Source of the DNA: Reticulitermes lucifugus
Taxonomy: Eukaryota > Arthropoda > Insecta > Blattodea > Rhinotermitidae
Assembly: GCA_026260175.1 (NCBI GenBank)
Contig: JAKCWW010000545.1
Span: forward strand, 38,192-102,191
Length of the DNA stretch: 64,000 bases
Direction of reading: 5' to 3'
The notes beneath the pieces were generated by a model. It saw nothing but the letters and a program-made list of their open reading frames with translations, ran no database searches and had not been told where the DNA came from. The position numbers and the translations under genes were made by a program. Below are positions 45,901-56,790 of this stretch, one piece after another. The stretch's first letter is position 1. Every line of letters begins with the position of its first letter.

Positions 45901-45955
45901 ACAAGAATACGGCTACACGTTTCGGCTGACAATGATTAGACATCATCAGGCTTAA
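45901..45955 (-). ncRNA. Hammerhead-like motif, left arm
   Basis: CUGAUGA (45943-45949) and GAAAC (45919-45923) on the minus strand. Stem II between them (UGUCUAAUCAUUGUCAGCC) pairs only weakly. Confidence 0.5.
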
Positions 45956-46225
45956 TTACAAGAATGCAAAAGGGGGTATATTTTACAACTGTATTTCATG
46001 TTTGTAACCTCAACAGTTACAAGCTCAAGTACATTTGTAGTTTGAAAGATATAGCATTCCTAAAATGTATAATTTGGACTCTATAAAACGTTAAAAATAT
46101 TAAGTAGAATAATATGGTGCAGGCAATTAGATATACAATTCTTGGAATCGACGGGTATATGTTGCAGTCGGATCATCAAGGTGCAGAACAAGTGTAGGCA
46201 CTTAACTGTACGGTGCTCGAATTCA

Positions 46226-46273
46226 TTCAAGCACGCACTCAAGCGCACGTTCAAGCACACATTCAAACACGAA
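46226..46273. repeat. 12-bp tandem repeat, four units
   Basis: Units TTCAAGCACGCA, CTCAAGCGCACG, TTCAAGCACACA and TTCAAACACGAA, inside the foldback element. Confidence 0.75.
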
Positions 46274-46667
46274 GCAATTAAGACGTGCATTGGGGTCTAT
46301 AAAAGTGACGTATTACATTATACTAAGATCTAAGTAATATTAAACTAGTTTCAACAACGTTATCAACATACTCAAAACAAGCAAAAAAAACTTCGCAAAG
46401 CAGGATTAAAGAGTCGAAGCTAGTCCTACTTCATACGCACTTGTTCTACACTTCGATTTTCCGACTACAATATACACACGTCACTTCCAAGAGTTTTATA
46501 TCTAACTGCCAATGTCATGTTATTCTATTTAATGTTTTTAATGTTTTATAAAATTCAAATTATACATTTAAGGCATTCTATAACTTTTACGATATATGTT
46601 TATTTTAACTTGTAAAGGCTGAGGTCAAAAACGTGTAGTCGTAAAATATACCCCCTTTTTATTCTTA

Positions 46668-46722
46668 TAATTGGGCCTGATGATTGCTAACCATTTTTAG
46701 CAGAAACATTTAGCCTTATTCT
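46668..46722 (+). ncRNA. Hammerhead-ribozyme-type motif, right arm
   Basis: GGGC then CUGAUGA (46677-46683), stem II UGCUAA/UUAGCA, GAAA (46703-46706) and UUUAGCC, which can pair with the GGGC side. The core is intact and stem II is six base pairs. Confidence 0.65.
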
Positions 46723-46734
46723 TACTGAGTGTAA

Positions 46735-47485
46735 GGCCTCTTTCACACGGGCGACTTAGTTGACGGCCACTAGTCGTCCAGAGACTGGCGGCTGGCTTCC
46801 CGTTCCCCGACGACTACGAGAAAGCTGTCGTCGTGATGTCAGACGTATCTCCTTACCATCTCTGAAAATGAACGCTCAGTACAATGTTAGAACTGGAAGA
46901 GATTATTGCTGTGTGAGGCCGAAGAGAACTGAAAAAGAAAAAGAAAGGAGAGAAATTTGGTTACACCCTACACTATGTGACAGGCGAAACAACGGGTTGC
47001 TTTGGACAATTTTTGAAGATCTGAGGAGAGACGAAGCGAAGTTCTTTAATTATTTTAGAATGTCTGTGGACTCTTGAAGAACTGTATGAGACAACTGAGT
47101 ATTCTCTCTCAAAAATAAATGAGGGAATCTAAACCATCCAGAGAGAGATCAGCAGTAAAGCTCAGGTAATCACAATACTTTAATTAACCACTTTTATTAA
47201 TTATTCAGATTGACTAAATATTACGTACAACCAAACTTACAAATTCTTTGTGACAATTCCCATATTTATGCTTCGAGTCGCCATGGAGACTGTCAGCGGT
47301 CTGAAAGCTCACATACGACTGCGTGGTTCTACTGTCTCCATTCAGTCTACGTAGTACCTGTTTCGAGCGACAGGAGAGGGATAGCGACAGTAATTCTGTC
47401 GACGGGAGACTTTACGTAGACGGTCGAACATGTGCAAGCCCTCATTGCTTGCCATGTATTCTCTGACGCCGGTGTGAAAGGGGCC
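46735..47485 (+). mobile_element. PIF/Harbinger derivative, 751 bp
   Basis: The left end GGCCTCTTTCACACGGGCG and the right end, in reverse, GGCCCCTTTCACACCGGCG, form 19-bp terminal inverted repeats with two mismatches. Flanks TAA (46732-46734) and TGA (47486-47488) would be a 3-bp TAA-type duplication with one change. It contains a fragment of Harbinger transposase, so it is a deletion derivative. It begins about 12 bases after the right arm of the PLE foldback. Confidence 0.8.
46865..47077 (+). pseudogene. Harbinger transposase N-terminal fragment
   Basis: EKERREIWLHPTLCDRRNNG, then LWTIFEDLRRDEAKFFNYFR and MSVDS before a stop at 47075-47077. The pattern WVHP.....F..L...L..D..KFFNYFRMS is the region just ahead of the DDE_Tnp_4 nuclease domain in Harbinger proteins (family knowledge). 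The nuclease domain itself is deleted. Confidence 0.75.
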
Positions 47486-47488
47486 TGA

Positions 47489-48429
47489 CGTTGAGTTGAC
47501 TGACTGAAACATTCATTTGTATTTAATAAGGCAACGGGGATGTGCCAAGTAAAGTAATTTCGTGACACTGTGTAGAAACAATGAACAGAAAACCGCACAA
47601 TAAATTATAACTTTGTTTGTAACTACGACTAGTCTAACAATGTTATCTTTACTACTTTCATGAAAATTCTCAATGATTCAATACCTACTCCAGTTCTTCA
47701 TATATACTCTGCTGCGAGCTATTAATTTTGCCCTTATTTGGGGCTTGCGCATTCAGAACAATATTATAGGAAAGCTGGTGAATGTGTAACCCTGTTTTGT
47801 AAGAGGTGCATAAATCTAGTCCTTTGAAGGTTGTAAAGTTTCAGTTGTCGTAATAATAACCCCTGATATGTCAGTTATTATGCACGAGTAACAAATTACT
47901 AAAGAATGCATTGTGTTGAAGCTAAACTGCAATTTGTCAGAAGACTAAAAAGTCCAATTTAGCAGCACTGATTTTGGGTCTACTTTGGTCTTCCTTCTTT
48001 GTGCTGAAACCAAAGGCTTATGTCTGCCATCCAAACTTATTTATTCAAGCTCCGACAGTGAAGACACAAAGACTGCTTGATTTTAGGAGCAAAATATTGT
48101 TCAATTTGTTACTTTTGGATTCGATAATTTTGAACAAACAAATATATAACCGTCTTACTTGCCACAACTCAACAAAATGTCGTACTGCGCGTCAAGCTGG
48201 ACAAGTGGAAAGGAATACGTAGATTTAAGAAAAAATGCAGCACTCTACCATGAAAATATATGCGGGATCCCCATTAATAGCAGGGTCCACATACGCCAGC
48301 GACCTATATATATAGCGTCCTATTACAAACACATTTTACTCTTGTAACTGTTGATACAAAAACACCTGTCCATAAACTTTATATTAGTCTCACCGTACAT
48401 CTATTTAATAATTCACTGTCCGTAAACCA
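47489..48429. other. Unassigned sequence
   Basis: No recognised element or frame. Confidence 0.4.
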
Positions 48430-48477
48430 AATAAATGCACTTTTTCACTTTCACTTTTCTTTATTGAGAAGTTCACC

Positions 48478-48522
48478 CCTACATATGTTTCAGTCCTCTT
48501 AAAGACCATCACCAGGGGGTAC
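48478..48522 (-). ncRNA. Hammerhead-like motif with a core mutation
   Basis: The order ACCCC, CUGGUGA (48509-48515), stem II GUCUU/GAGGAC, GAAA (48488-48491), CAUAUGUA, GGGGU is that of the PLE ribozyme. CUGGUGA breaks the invariant A of CUGANGA, so activity is unlikely. Confidence 0.55.
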
Positions 48523-48999
48523 AAAATTACGTTTCAATCTACACCCATATACATTGAATCTGCCATCACAATCAGTTTTGTCAACCCATATGAGGCCTCA
48601 ATCACTTTTTTAAATTAAAATGTAAGTATATATAAAACACTGTATATAAAAACTTTAAAAAAGTGTCGTCATTATCTAAAATGTTAAATCAACCACGCTA
48701 ATATCTTGTTGTCTCGTCACCTTTTGCTAGTTTTCTGGTATTTGTATCTTGGTTTTGTATTATTGGTAGTTATTTAAATAGTTGTGTCCTATGAAACAAT
48801 ATGCATGTACGAGTATTAGAACCGTAATTATGTTCACTTATATGAAGTTCTTTTTTAAAATTAGTAGATTTATCGCGTTTGATTTTTGAAGGACACACCT
48901 GTTTTTATTTTTGTGAGAGTCCTCTGTGTGCGGTGTGGACGGACTGTCTAACGTGTGATTTATGTTGAGGTAACCTATCGGGTTTTGGTGCGTGCGTAT

Positions 49000-49305
49000 T
49001 TAGAGGTGGCTGGTGGGGGTGATGAGTTTGAATAACTGGTTCTCTTCAACTGGAACTTGTTCATTAATCAATATATGTTGTTTATGATATTCCTGTATAT
49101 AAAAATTTTCGGTAGCATTCACAAGCCATCCCTTCTTGCATGTTTTTATGAGTTCCATAGTGTTTTGTATCGGAGCATATTCATGTCTGTTATTCAGGAT
49201 GTGTAAAGCGTATGATGACTTCGGATCATTTGATTTAATATATCTACAATGTTCTGTAAAGCGTGTCTTCAAGCTCGTCCAGTTTGACCTATATAATATG
49301 TCCAT
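49000..49305 (-). pseudogene. PLE2 GIY-YIG endonuclease tail
   Basis: The frame reads YYIGQTGRASLKTRFTEHCR, then YIKSNDPKSSYALHILNN, and ENFYIQEYHKQHILINEQ. It is clearly a homologue of the PLE1 protein, sharing EHCRYIKSNDPKS and HILNN. The GIY half and the CxxC pair are missing because the sequence begins at the YIG motif, right at the junction with the LINE piece. Confidence 0.8.
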
Positions 49306-49319
49306 AATTCATGCTTTTT

Positions 49320-49620
49320 ATTCCCTTTTCCACACAAAAATATATAATTTTCTACTAGTTTAGTGCAGACCTTTTCCTTTCTGTCCTCCAGTAATGCAAG
49401 CAAATCTAACCTGTAATTAACTGTCTTCAGTGGCCCTAATGTATAGAGACTCCTCACATTCCAAGTTACAAAACTCTTGTCCATTTTCACTGCTTAGGTC
49501 GTTCCAAAGGCTCTGTCCAAGTCTGAGTTCCTGGGAACTTATCCGTACCATGTTGATTTTAAAGGTGTTTAGTTGATAACAACTGTCCCAACCCCGAACT
49601 GAAAGGACGCCGCTTGTTGG
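49320..49620 (-). pseudogene. LINE endonuclease start plus 5' region
   Basis: MDKSFVTWNVRSLYTLGPLK, then TVNYRLDLLALLE, is the first block of a LINE APE-type endonuclease (pattern TWNVRSLY..GALK), with the conserved N of WNV. About 120 bases of apparent 5' UTR precede the ATG. The frame runs on into the PLE2 GIY-YIG frame without a stop, producing a chance chimera. Confidence 0.65.
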
Positions 49621-49624
49621 CAGT

Positions 49625-51054
49625 CCGCAACTTTTTCTTCAATATATCCATAGCTACTATTCATATTATGAGGTAATTTCCCACTTACGCAATTTGAGGA
49701 CGCGCCATGCCCTATTGACACGGACGCGCTTATCATAAACAGTATTTCACTAAAAGTGTTGTAATGAATGCGTATAGGGGTCTATTAGCACGTTAATTTT
49801 CCATTCCACGCCACATCCAACAACATTTTGTAAACACTAAAGAACCATTCCTTTAGCAACTTCACCCTCCTCCTGAAAGTGTTGGCCCTACAATTAGCCA
49901 GGTTTGCAGAATTACGAGAGAAGTACCAGCAGCTAGTAAGATAATGGTACTAGTGATCACTGCCACTGCTTAAAATAACCATTACCCGCAAGTCAAATTC
50001 AATGAAACCCCGTCGTTAAAAAATCACTGTATATTTTATCTTAATCGTCTTAAGCCGCAAATAATCTAAATTGTACATAAAAGTTCAGTTTCTGTCTTAA
50101 AGAACATACATAAAATACATAGATAAAACACATTTCCACTACAAAGACACGTCTGTTAGTGCAGTTCAATGAAATACCACTCCGTATTGTGGAAATAACG
50201 TGAAACATGTAATTACATGTTATGGGGAAAAAATTGCACCTTTCTTAATATTTAAGCAGGTGCTATTCTCCAAAGGTTTAATACTGGCTTACATGACTAG
50301 TGTAGGGAACTTCAAGTCTTTCTAATAGTGTTTCGTGACAGTGAACAAAAGACCTGTGAAGTTACCGCAGCCCCTTTAAATGTCCGTAGGCTACCGTTAC
50401 TAGTTATGTTATTTAACCCTTTGAAGAATGACATTCATGCACATTAATCGGTTAAGGATTTTTAGGGAGATAATCTCTGTTTCGTGCAACAACCACACAA
50501 AAACTGTGAGTACACTCTGTGTGTAAATTGCAGACATTTATTAACGTTAAGGCTGGCGGTATATAAGTGTATTGAAACGACACTGGTTTATAAGTTTCAC
50601 AGATACAATTAATTATGAACCTCGACACTATAATGTAGAAACGGTGGAATACGATGGAGTAACAGTATGGAAACACAAATGAAGACAGTCAAGTGTGAAG
50701 TGAATGTTCCGTCATGCGCTGTGCCAGCAGTGCCAAGTGCATTTACTGCACGCTTCGCAAACTACAGCATCGCGTTCGTGTGGTCCTGTAGTTACGGACC
50801 GGATGTCACACTGGAGACGTCTCTTTTATTGCTGCAAGTTAAACTATTCTGTTTAACGCTGTAAGCTGGCGAAATGTTTGGAATCCTGAACGGAAGGTTA
50901 ATCCCGCAAGCAAGGTTTGCAAGAGTGGTAATTTTATTAAGTGATGCCCATAATTTAGTAGGGCAAACAATGTATTCTTCTGCAGTATCTTAGCTGTGTC
51001 ACACTGAATGCAATATGCTGTATGTGGCTCAATTTTAAAATAGAAATGTTAACG
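49625..51054. other. Unassigned sequence
   Basis: No recognised element or frame. Confidence 0.4.
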
Positions 51055-51190
51055 TCGTTACAGCATGTCGTGTCGTCAGTTGCAGATGGAGCAGACGGTC
51101 TGCATATATAGAAGACAGCTGTGAATGTAATGAATAAATAGTTTCGGACAGCCGACAATAGGTAGTTCTGCATGCTACGAATTTTTTGCT
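51055..51190 (+). repeat. Dispersed insect repeat E, copy 2
   Basis: GTTGCAGATGGAGCAGACGG and TTCGGACAGCCGACAA align with 22.56-22.67 kb at an estimated 70% identity. Confidence 0.55.
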
Positions 51191-51243
51191 GCGTTTCCAT
51201 GACTGGAGTATTTGACAAATTCGCTAATAATTTGCGTTGTACA

Positions 51244-51525
51244 AGGTAAAGGTAAAGTTTTCCCTGAACATGACAAGAAGGCATAGAGGAGCATGGAGGC
51301 TATGTTTCCATTCAATTTTACACTCGATACCAGACGGGAGAGTGGTCATCCTCGCGCCCTGGATGCTTTACGGCCGGAGAAAGAGCACACGGTACCCATT
51401 GCATTGGAGGCTGAGTGGGCCCGAGAGCCGGTTTGGACGTTTCAGAGAAGAAACATTTTCTTGCCCCTGCCTGGATTGAAACTCAAGAGGTTTCCTTGAA
51501 ATGGTATAATACGGACAGTTGATAC
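51244..51525 (-). mobile_element. SINE-A copy with TTTACC tail
   Basis: The 3' end on the minus strand is CTTTACCTTTACCTT, a short hexamer repeat that appears to be the family's tail. The body has CGGAGAAAGAGCACACGG and GAGGCTGAGTGGGCCC, with a B-box remnant GGATTGAAACTCAAG. Confidence 0.75.
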
Positions 51526-52554
51526 GTACACACTGGAGGCAGAAAGTTTCTTCCGAAACGTCAGAAGAAACGTATCCTACACAGTGTAATTAATAAAACA
51601 TAGTCTTTTGATAAAAACGATCAGTGACTACCTGAAAACTTATGTTAAGGCACGGTTACTTGGACGTTTTTGGTCCCTCTACATTGTGCGTGCCACACTG
51701 CATGCACACTACTGTACCTGGCTGAGTTTCAATTTAGAATGGAGCGCTTGAGAGTGCCGACCTGTAAGAGCAAAATGGCAGGACGTGAGCCGAATCATGA
51801 ATTATTCCCATCATGATGTACAAGCCGCTTATCTGACTTGAGCAGGGACACGAACTCAAGCCCACCATCGATTATTCCTCTGGGAAATGAAATTTTGCAG
51901 CAATGGTTCACTACACTTCTATGATTTCATACTATGACTACGAAGTTTTCGCCGAGCTGGACTTGTGGTCAGAGAATTCATTCTTCTCCCGTAACAAAAT
52001 GTAGATTTATAGCGAGACATAACCTTATCGTCAAAGGCAGTATATGGCTGCACCATTTAACATTTTTCCATCCTGAACTAATTATTACAAGCATCAGTAG
52101 TAAGTTACTTCATTGGCTAATAATGGCTCCGTTAATAACGCAAGACAATAAGCTTCATAATATGTGTCTTATTTGTGAAGTAAGTATTATGTGCCTTGTA
52201 AAAACGTTTAAACTTTGAATGTAAAGCATTGTAAACAAAATATGTGGCTCTTTCTGGCTAACGTGTATTCTATTGACAATTGTTTTTACCAAGATTGAAA
52301 GAGTTTTCTTATCACGTTTAGAATTAGTCTATAGGCCCTCTCAACGGGACAGCGACGCCCGGACGAATTTAATAATGCCATTCTTTAGAAAATGCCTATA
52401 AAACAATACAAAACACGTTTGCAAACACAGACTTCTTTTTCAGCTCCTTCCCCTTATTTTGGATTGTTTTTTTTCGATTTTTCAGTTTGATTTTATGTTA
52501 TTTAATCTATATCACCATCTGTTCCTTATTTTCTTGCCTTCTTCCTTCTCTTCT
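51526..52554. other. Unassigned sequence
   Basis: No recognised element or frame. Confidence 0.4.
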
Positions 52555-52800
52555 AGCATAGTGGGTATAGTGACTGAGCTACAATTAGACGCCTGAGTAA
52601 TTGTCTTTCGATTCCCAACAGGAATAAAAAATTTGTCTCCTCTCCAGTTTGTCCAGACCGGCTCTTGAGCCAGGTCACCCACCTTCGCATTGTGTGCCGA
52701 CGCTTTATCATTGGGGCAAAGCAGCCATTCATCCCAACTAATGCCGAGGTCAAGAAGGAGTGGAGCTACAATCTTATTCCCATATACGGCTTTATGGCAT
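52555..52800 (+). mobile_element. SINE-A copy
   Basis: Head GGGTATAGTGACTGAGCTAC, a B box remnant CGATTCCCAACAGG, TCTCCTCTCCAGTTTGTCCA in the body, and AATGCCGAGGTCAAGAAGG near the end. Its head is the best preserved of the family. Confidence 0.8.
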
Positions 52801-53323
52801 ATGTAACTTTTTTCAGATGCGTTTCGAAATCGCTTACGTCATATCCGTCTGGCTGCAGGTAACAGAGTCCAAATTACGAGACCTATTGGAATGAATCTCG
52901 GAGTAACAGACGAATTCCATTTTAAGATATCAGTCTTCTGGGCTGTAGCGTCGTGCAATTCCGTGGGCGATTACCAACGTTCAGGGGTGTCACGTTATTC
53001 AGAAAGAGGTATGCTTTGTTGAGCACAGAATTTTCATACAAACTACTGATTTCAATAAAATCACCATTATTGGCTTACCTATCACTTGCGCACCATCGAA
53101 AACGTCCAAGCTCCTGAGCTTGCACTGTAGTCCATCCGACTACATCCAGTCTTCTCTGAATGTCGCTGTGGAGTGGTTAGTACTCCTGCTTCGTGTTCGA
53201 AAGGTCCTTACTTCACACCGCTAGTTCTTACATGTTCGTGGTTTGCCTCAGTCCGTCTTTGCAAGTAACACATTAGAACTTCAAATTCTGCTGCAGCCGT
53301 TTCTTCCTACTCGTATTTTTTTT
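52801..53323. other. Mostly unassigned; possible SINE head
   Basis: GCTGTGGAGTGGTTAGTACT at 53163-53182 resembles a tRNA-derived SINE A-box region; the rest is not recognised. Confidence 0.3.
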
Positions 53324-53545
53324 TTCACTCCATTACTCAATTTTTTTTAAATTAAAGCTTTATTTCCATTGACAGTACACATAAATCAGCCATAAAGATT
53401 GCAAGTTGTACCAATTTACCAACTTCCGTGAGAATAAAAGAACGAGACACCCGCACCGTCCGCTACGTGAGAAATCAAAGAAGAAGAAGCAGTAACTGTA
53501 GTGAAAAATTATGAAAAAAAAACACTACCTCCTTGCTTGCTCTAG

Positions 53546-54003
53546 TTAGAGCAAGATATGTTTTGGCCGTTTGTGTTTGTAAAGTCTATACATGGTATTT
53601 AACTCAGTAAGGGTGTATTGACCTATGTTTCCTATTAGTGGATTGGGATGGAACTGGCACGTGGTAAAAAACCTGGTGGCGAGCTGGCGGACGTAAGTAT
53701 GAATGTAGTCGACACCTAAGGAGGTGTNNNNNNNNNNNNNNNNNNNNNNNNNNNNNNNNNNNNNNNNNNNNNNNNNNGAGCTGGCGGACGTAAGTATGAA
53801 TGTAGTCGACACCTAAGGAGGTGTGGAGACGGAGGATGGGCGTGTTACGAGGTGAGTTTGAGATAACACGTAAACACTTGTTCTGCACTACTTGGAGAAG
53901 TTGATAGTTCGAGTTGCTGATGGAGCCCCACACTGGGGCGGCGTAGGTTAGAGCTGACCGGATGGAGGCCTTATAAATGCGGAGTTTCGTGTTCACTGAG
54001 AGC
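53546..54003 (-). pseudogene. Jockey-like reverse transcriptase, C-terminal part
   Basis: LSVNTKLRIYKASIRSALTY, then AAPVWGSISNSNYQLLQVVQ and NKCLRVISNSPRNTPILRLH, is the thumb and post-RT region of Jockey-clade LINEs (pattern KL.LYK..IRP.LTYA.PVWG......L...QNK.LR.I...PR). The tail ends NTMYRLYKHKRPKHILL at 53546. The catalytic YADD region lies upstream of the truncation. The frame appears broken by the gap, but the two sides overlap by the same 15 residues, which suggests one continuous frame in reality. Confidence 0.8.
53681..53824. other. N-gap (50) bounded by a 47-bp exact duplication
   Basis: 53681-53727 equals 53778-53824 base for base, with 50 N between. This looks like two overlapping contig ends joined without merging. 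Confidence 0.85.
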
Positions 54004-54179
54004 TTCACTCCATTACTCAATGATGAGCTTACCATTCAACGCTGTACAGTCTGAGATGCTGGCAGGGTTGTCAACTAAACCATAAATAAATATGTTGCAC
54101 TGCACATGTTCAGAGAGCAGGTCGATGACATATTGCAAGAGAAACACATTCTATTAATGTAACACCCAGCAATTCAAAT

Positions 54180-54560
54180 TCCCGTCCTTAGCATCCGCAT
54201 TATCTTTGTCCATTTCTCCCCGTTTCTGTCTAATTTCATCCCATACGTCTTCCACCATTCTACCAACTCTTCTTTCTTTGTATTCTTGTCCTTCTTAGCA
54301 TTCTCTTCATTCTTCTCTCCCCCTCACATGTTTTCCCATATTTCTCTCACGGTCAGTTTTTTCTTTATTCTTTCTCTCGTCTTATTCTAATCGCTTTCCT
54401 TTCCAATATTGTCCTTTTCCTGTTTCTTATTGTCCCTTCGCTCTCATGTTTCTTTTGTTCCTGCTTTTTATTTTCCTTCTATTTACCTCTTCTTCCTCTC
54501 CATTGAGTTTCATCTCGTTTGCTTCCCTACTCGAACCATTGTCCTCTTGTGGCGCTGGGA
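54180..54560. repeat. Pyrimidine-rich low-complexity stretch
   Basis: Long C/T-biased sequence with many TTCTTC and CCTTTTC runs; no codon structure convinces. Confidence 0.6.
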
Positions 54561-56790
54561 TGCGACCCAGGGCTCGCTCGCAGGTGCCTCGCTCGCATTC
54601 ATAAGCGTGCCGTGTCCGCAGATAGAAGCCCGCGGAATACTAAACTAACAAACTCTCGTCTTTCCCCTTCTTCCTTTTCCTCTATGACGCCAAAAGATTC
54701 TGAATTATAAAGGAATCGAAGACCTAAAGTTATCTGGATGTACAGTCTGGTCCTCCACATCAGTCTGTTCAGAGTAACAGAGATACTAACGGAGATGAAG
54801 CCTGTGACTATCGTTCGCAGCCATATCACTGTTACGCTGATGTATGATATTGTCTGGTTATGTATCTGGTACAACTACAAACTCGTAGGCCTACGTAATA
54901 GTCATTTTCGATAGACCAACGTTGTAAATGTAATAATGCATATTAAATTCTAAATTCATTTATTTGAGAGAGACAGCAAGAGCGACAGAAGTGCTCAGAC
55001 TGCATAGTGTGGATAGTACATGAAATATGAGTATGCAGCATTGGTTCCATGATACTGACAGGCGAAAACTGAAGTAACTGGAGAAAAACCTGTTCCGTTG
55101 CTACTTTGTACACCATAATTACCATATGGACTTGGGGTGGGGGCACAAATTACAGAACGTTAACAACATGAATTAGTGGAAGGTTAACAATTTAAGCAGG
55201 TCTTCAGTGTCAAGGTTTCATAATCGCAGGCATCAATAATACTGTTACAATAAAAACCAGGCCACCCTAGAAACTTGCTAGACTTTATTCGTTGCTATTC
55301 TGTACGTCCTATAAATTGCGCATTACATACACAACGTAAAGCGAGTCATGAAATCGGTCACACAGCCTAGCGACGTGGAGGGGAGAAATAACGGTTAGAT
55401 CGAGGCGGTCGGTGCAGGAGGGGGGGACGTGTGAAAGAACGACGGCACGCAATGTGGTTGTACAATGCTAAGAACCCATCCCAGGTCGGCTCCAGCACGC
55501 GCCTCTTATAATATACCAGGGGGAGTTTGGGCTTTTTGGGTAAAGATTTACAAATAAAAATACTGTATTATACTAGGATCAGGCCTGGTTCAAAAATGCA
55601 CCTTCACAAAATCTGACTCAGATGTAGGCATATATGTCATTTTGACATATAAGCACCTAATTAAGAAATTGCTGGTTTTGTGGGTGTAGAACCTTTATCA
55701 CCGCACCTTAAAATCCCTACAATAAAGCCAATTAAAATATTCAGAGTCATTTTTTCAGCGTCCGTTTGTACACTTCCTCTGTTATACACACCGCCCTTTT
55801 CCGTGGATGCGACATCTTCTGCTCCTAGCATTCTTCTAATTTATTTGTCTTAAGAATTAGAAGTGGATAACACAAACAATTAAACGCGTTGTCATGTAGC
55901 TTTTCTCCTGTCCTATATTTAATGAGCATTGTTAAATATCTTCTAGCCAATTTCAAAGAATTCTTTGTAAGAAAACGTAGGAAACCTTGTTCACAATAAC
56001 CAGCTACTCATTTAAAAAACAAAGCGGTTGCCAAAATAATATCGCCGAAGGAAACCCATAACAAAACTGGCTCCATTTGTGGCTATAACACATTAACTGA
56101 GTAAGCCGTGTAAGCTTGGAGCTACTAAGTAATTCAGGAAAGAACTGTGTGACTCAATTCTGTTGGTGTTCTAACCGTCCACCTTGAACTGCCCGACTCA
56201 CGGTTACAGTACTGCCGTAGGCTCGTCGGTTAACATTGATCCCTATACACGGGGGGTGTGTAGCCACTTTGTTAGTCACAATTATCATGTTATAACGATC
56301 ACAGAGCGTACGTTTAATTATGAATTAACAACACACAGCAACATTTTGCACAATTCGAAAACATACACTACGATCATGGAGAACTTACGATCGATTCAGA
56401 TGAAGTTGTTAAGATGTGAACTGCACCACACACCTTTTTTATACTCTCCTGAGTGAAACCAAGCATTACTATGCCACGAATTCTGGAATGTCTCTTCTTG
56501 GTTTCCACTCTCAGTTAACCGACTGACAAGATATTTGTTACGAATATTATGCCACGAGATACCACGCCAATATGGTGCTTTAAAATTCCTTACACTCAGT
56601 AATAATGAGATGGGACTAGATCGTACAGTTCTGAACTAAAATGTTATAAGAGTTATTAAAAAAATGTAATTGTTCTTATGTAAAACAACATGGTAGCCAT
56701 GAAAGAAATATTTACTTTGCTTTAATAATGGCAGCGATAACTAATTTATTACCAGGGTTAAGAATATGAAGAGACGTATGAAGTTAACTT
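54561..56790. other. Unassigned 2.2-kb stretch
   Basis: A GC-richer patch lies at 55370-55510 (GAGGCGGTCGGTGCAGGAGG). No element recognised. Confidence 0.4.

Larger units (their letters stand above)
45880..46725. mobile_element. PLE-type foldback element without ORF
   Basis: The left arm (about 45901-45990, minus) and right arm (about 46635-46722, plus) share, in inverted orientation, GTAAAATATACCCCCTTTT, ATTCTT-TAATT, the CTGATGAT core and a TAGCC-TATTCTT ending. Each arm ends outward in a hammerhead-type core. The 640 bases between hold no GIY-YIG or RT sequence. This is best read as two PLE terminal repeats in opposite orientation with the body lost. Confidence 0.65.
48430..49310 (-). mobile_element. 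Penelope-like element PLE2, fused to a LINE fragment
   Basis: Minus strand: the GIY-YIG tail, then about 450 bases of 3' non-coding sequence, then a hammerhead-like motif and the phrase TAGGGGTGAACTTCTC as terminal repeat. Upstream, the PLE sequence stops abruptly near 49310 and joins a LINE endonuclease fragment. Confidence 0.75.
53324..54020 (-). mobile_element. Jockey-like LINE, 5'-truncated, with 17-bp target-site duplication
   Basis: TTCACTCCATTACTCAA occurs at 53324-53340 and 54004-54020. Between them is a minus-strand element that ends in an A-rich tail (T-run from 53341) with an AATAAA signal near 53363, and is cut at its 5' side. The structure is a textbook target-primed LINE insertion. 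The bases 53728-53777 are N, flanked by a 47-bp exact duplication that is probably an assembly error. Confidence 0.85.
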
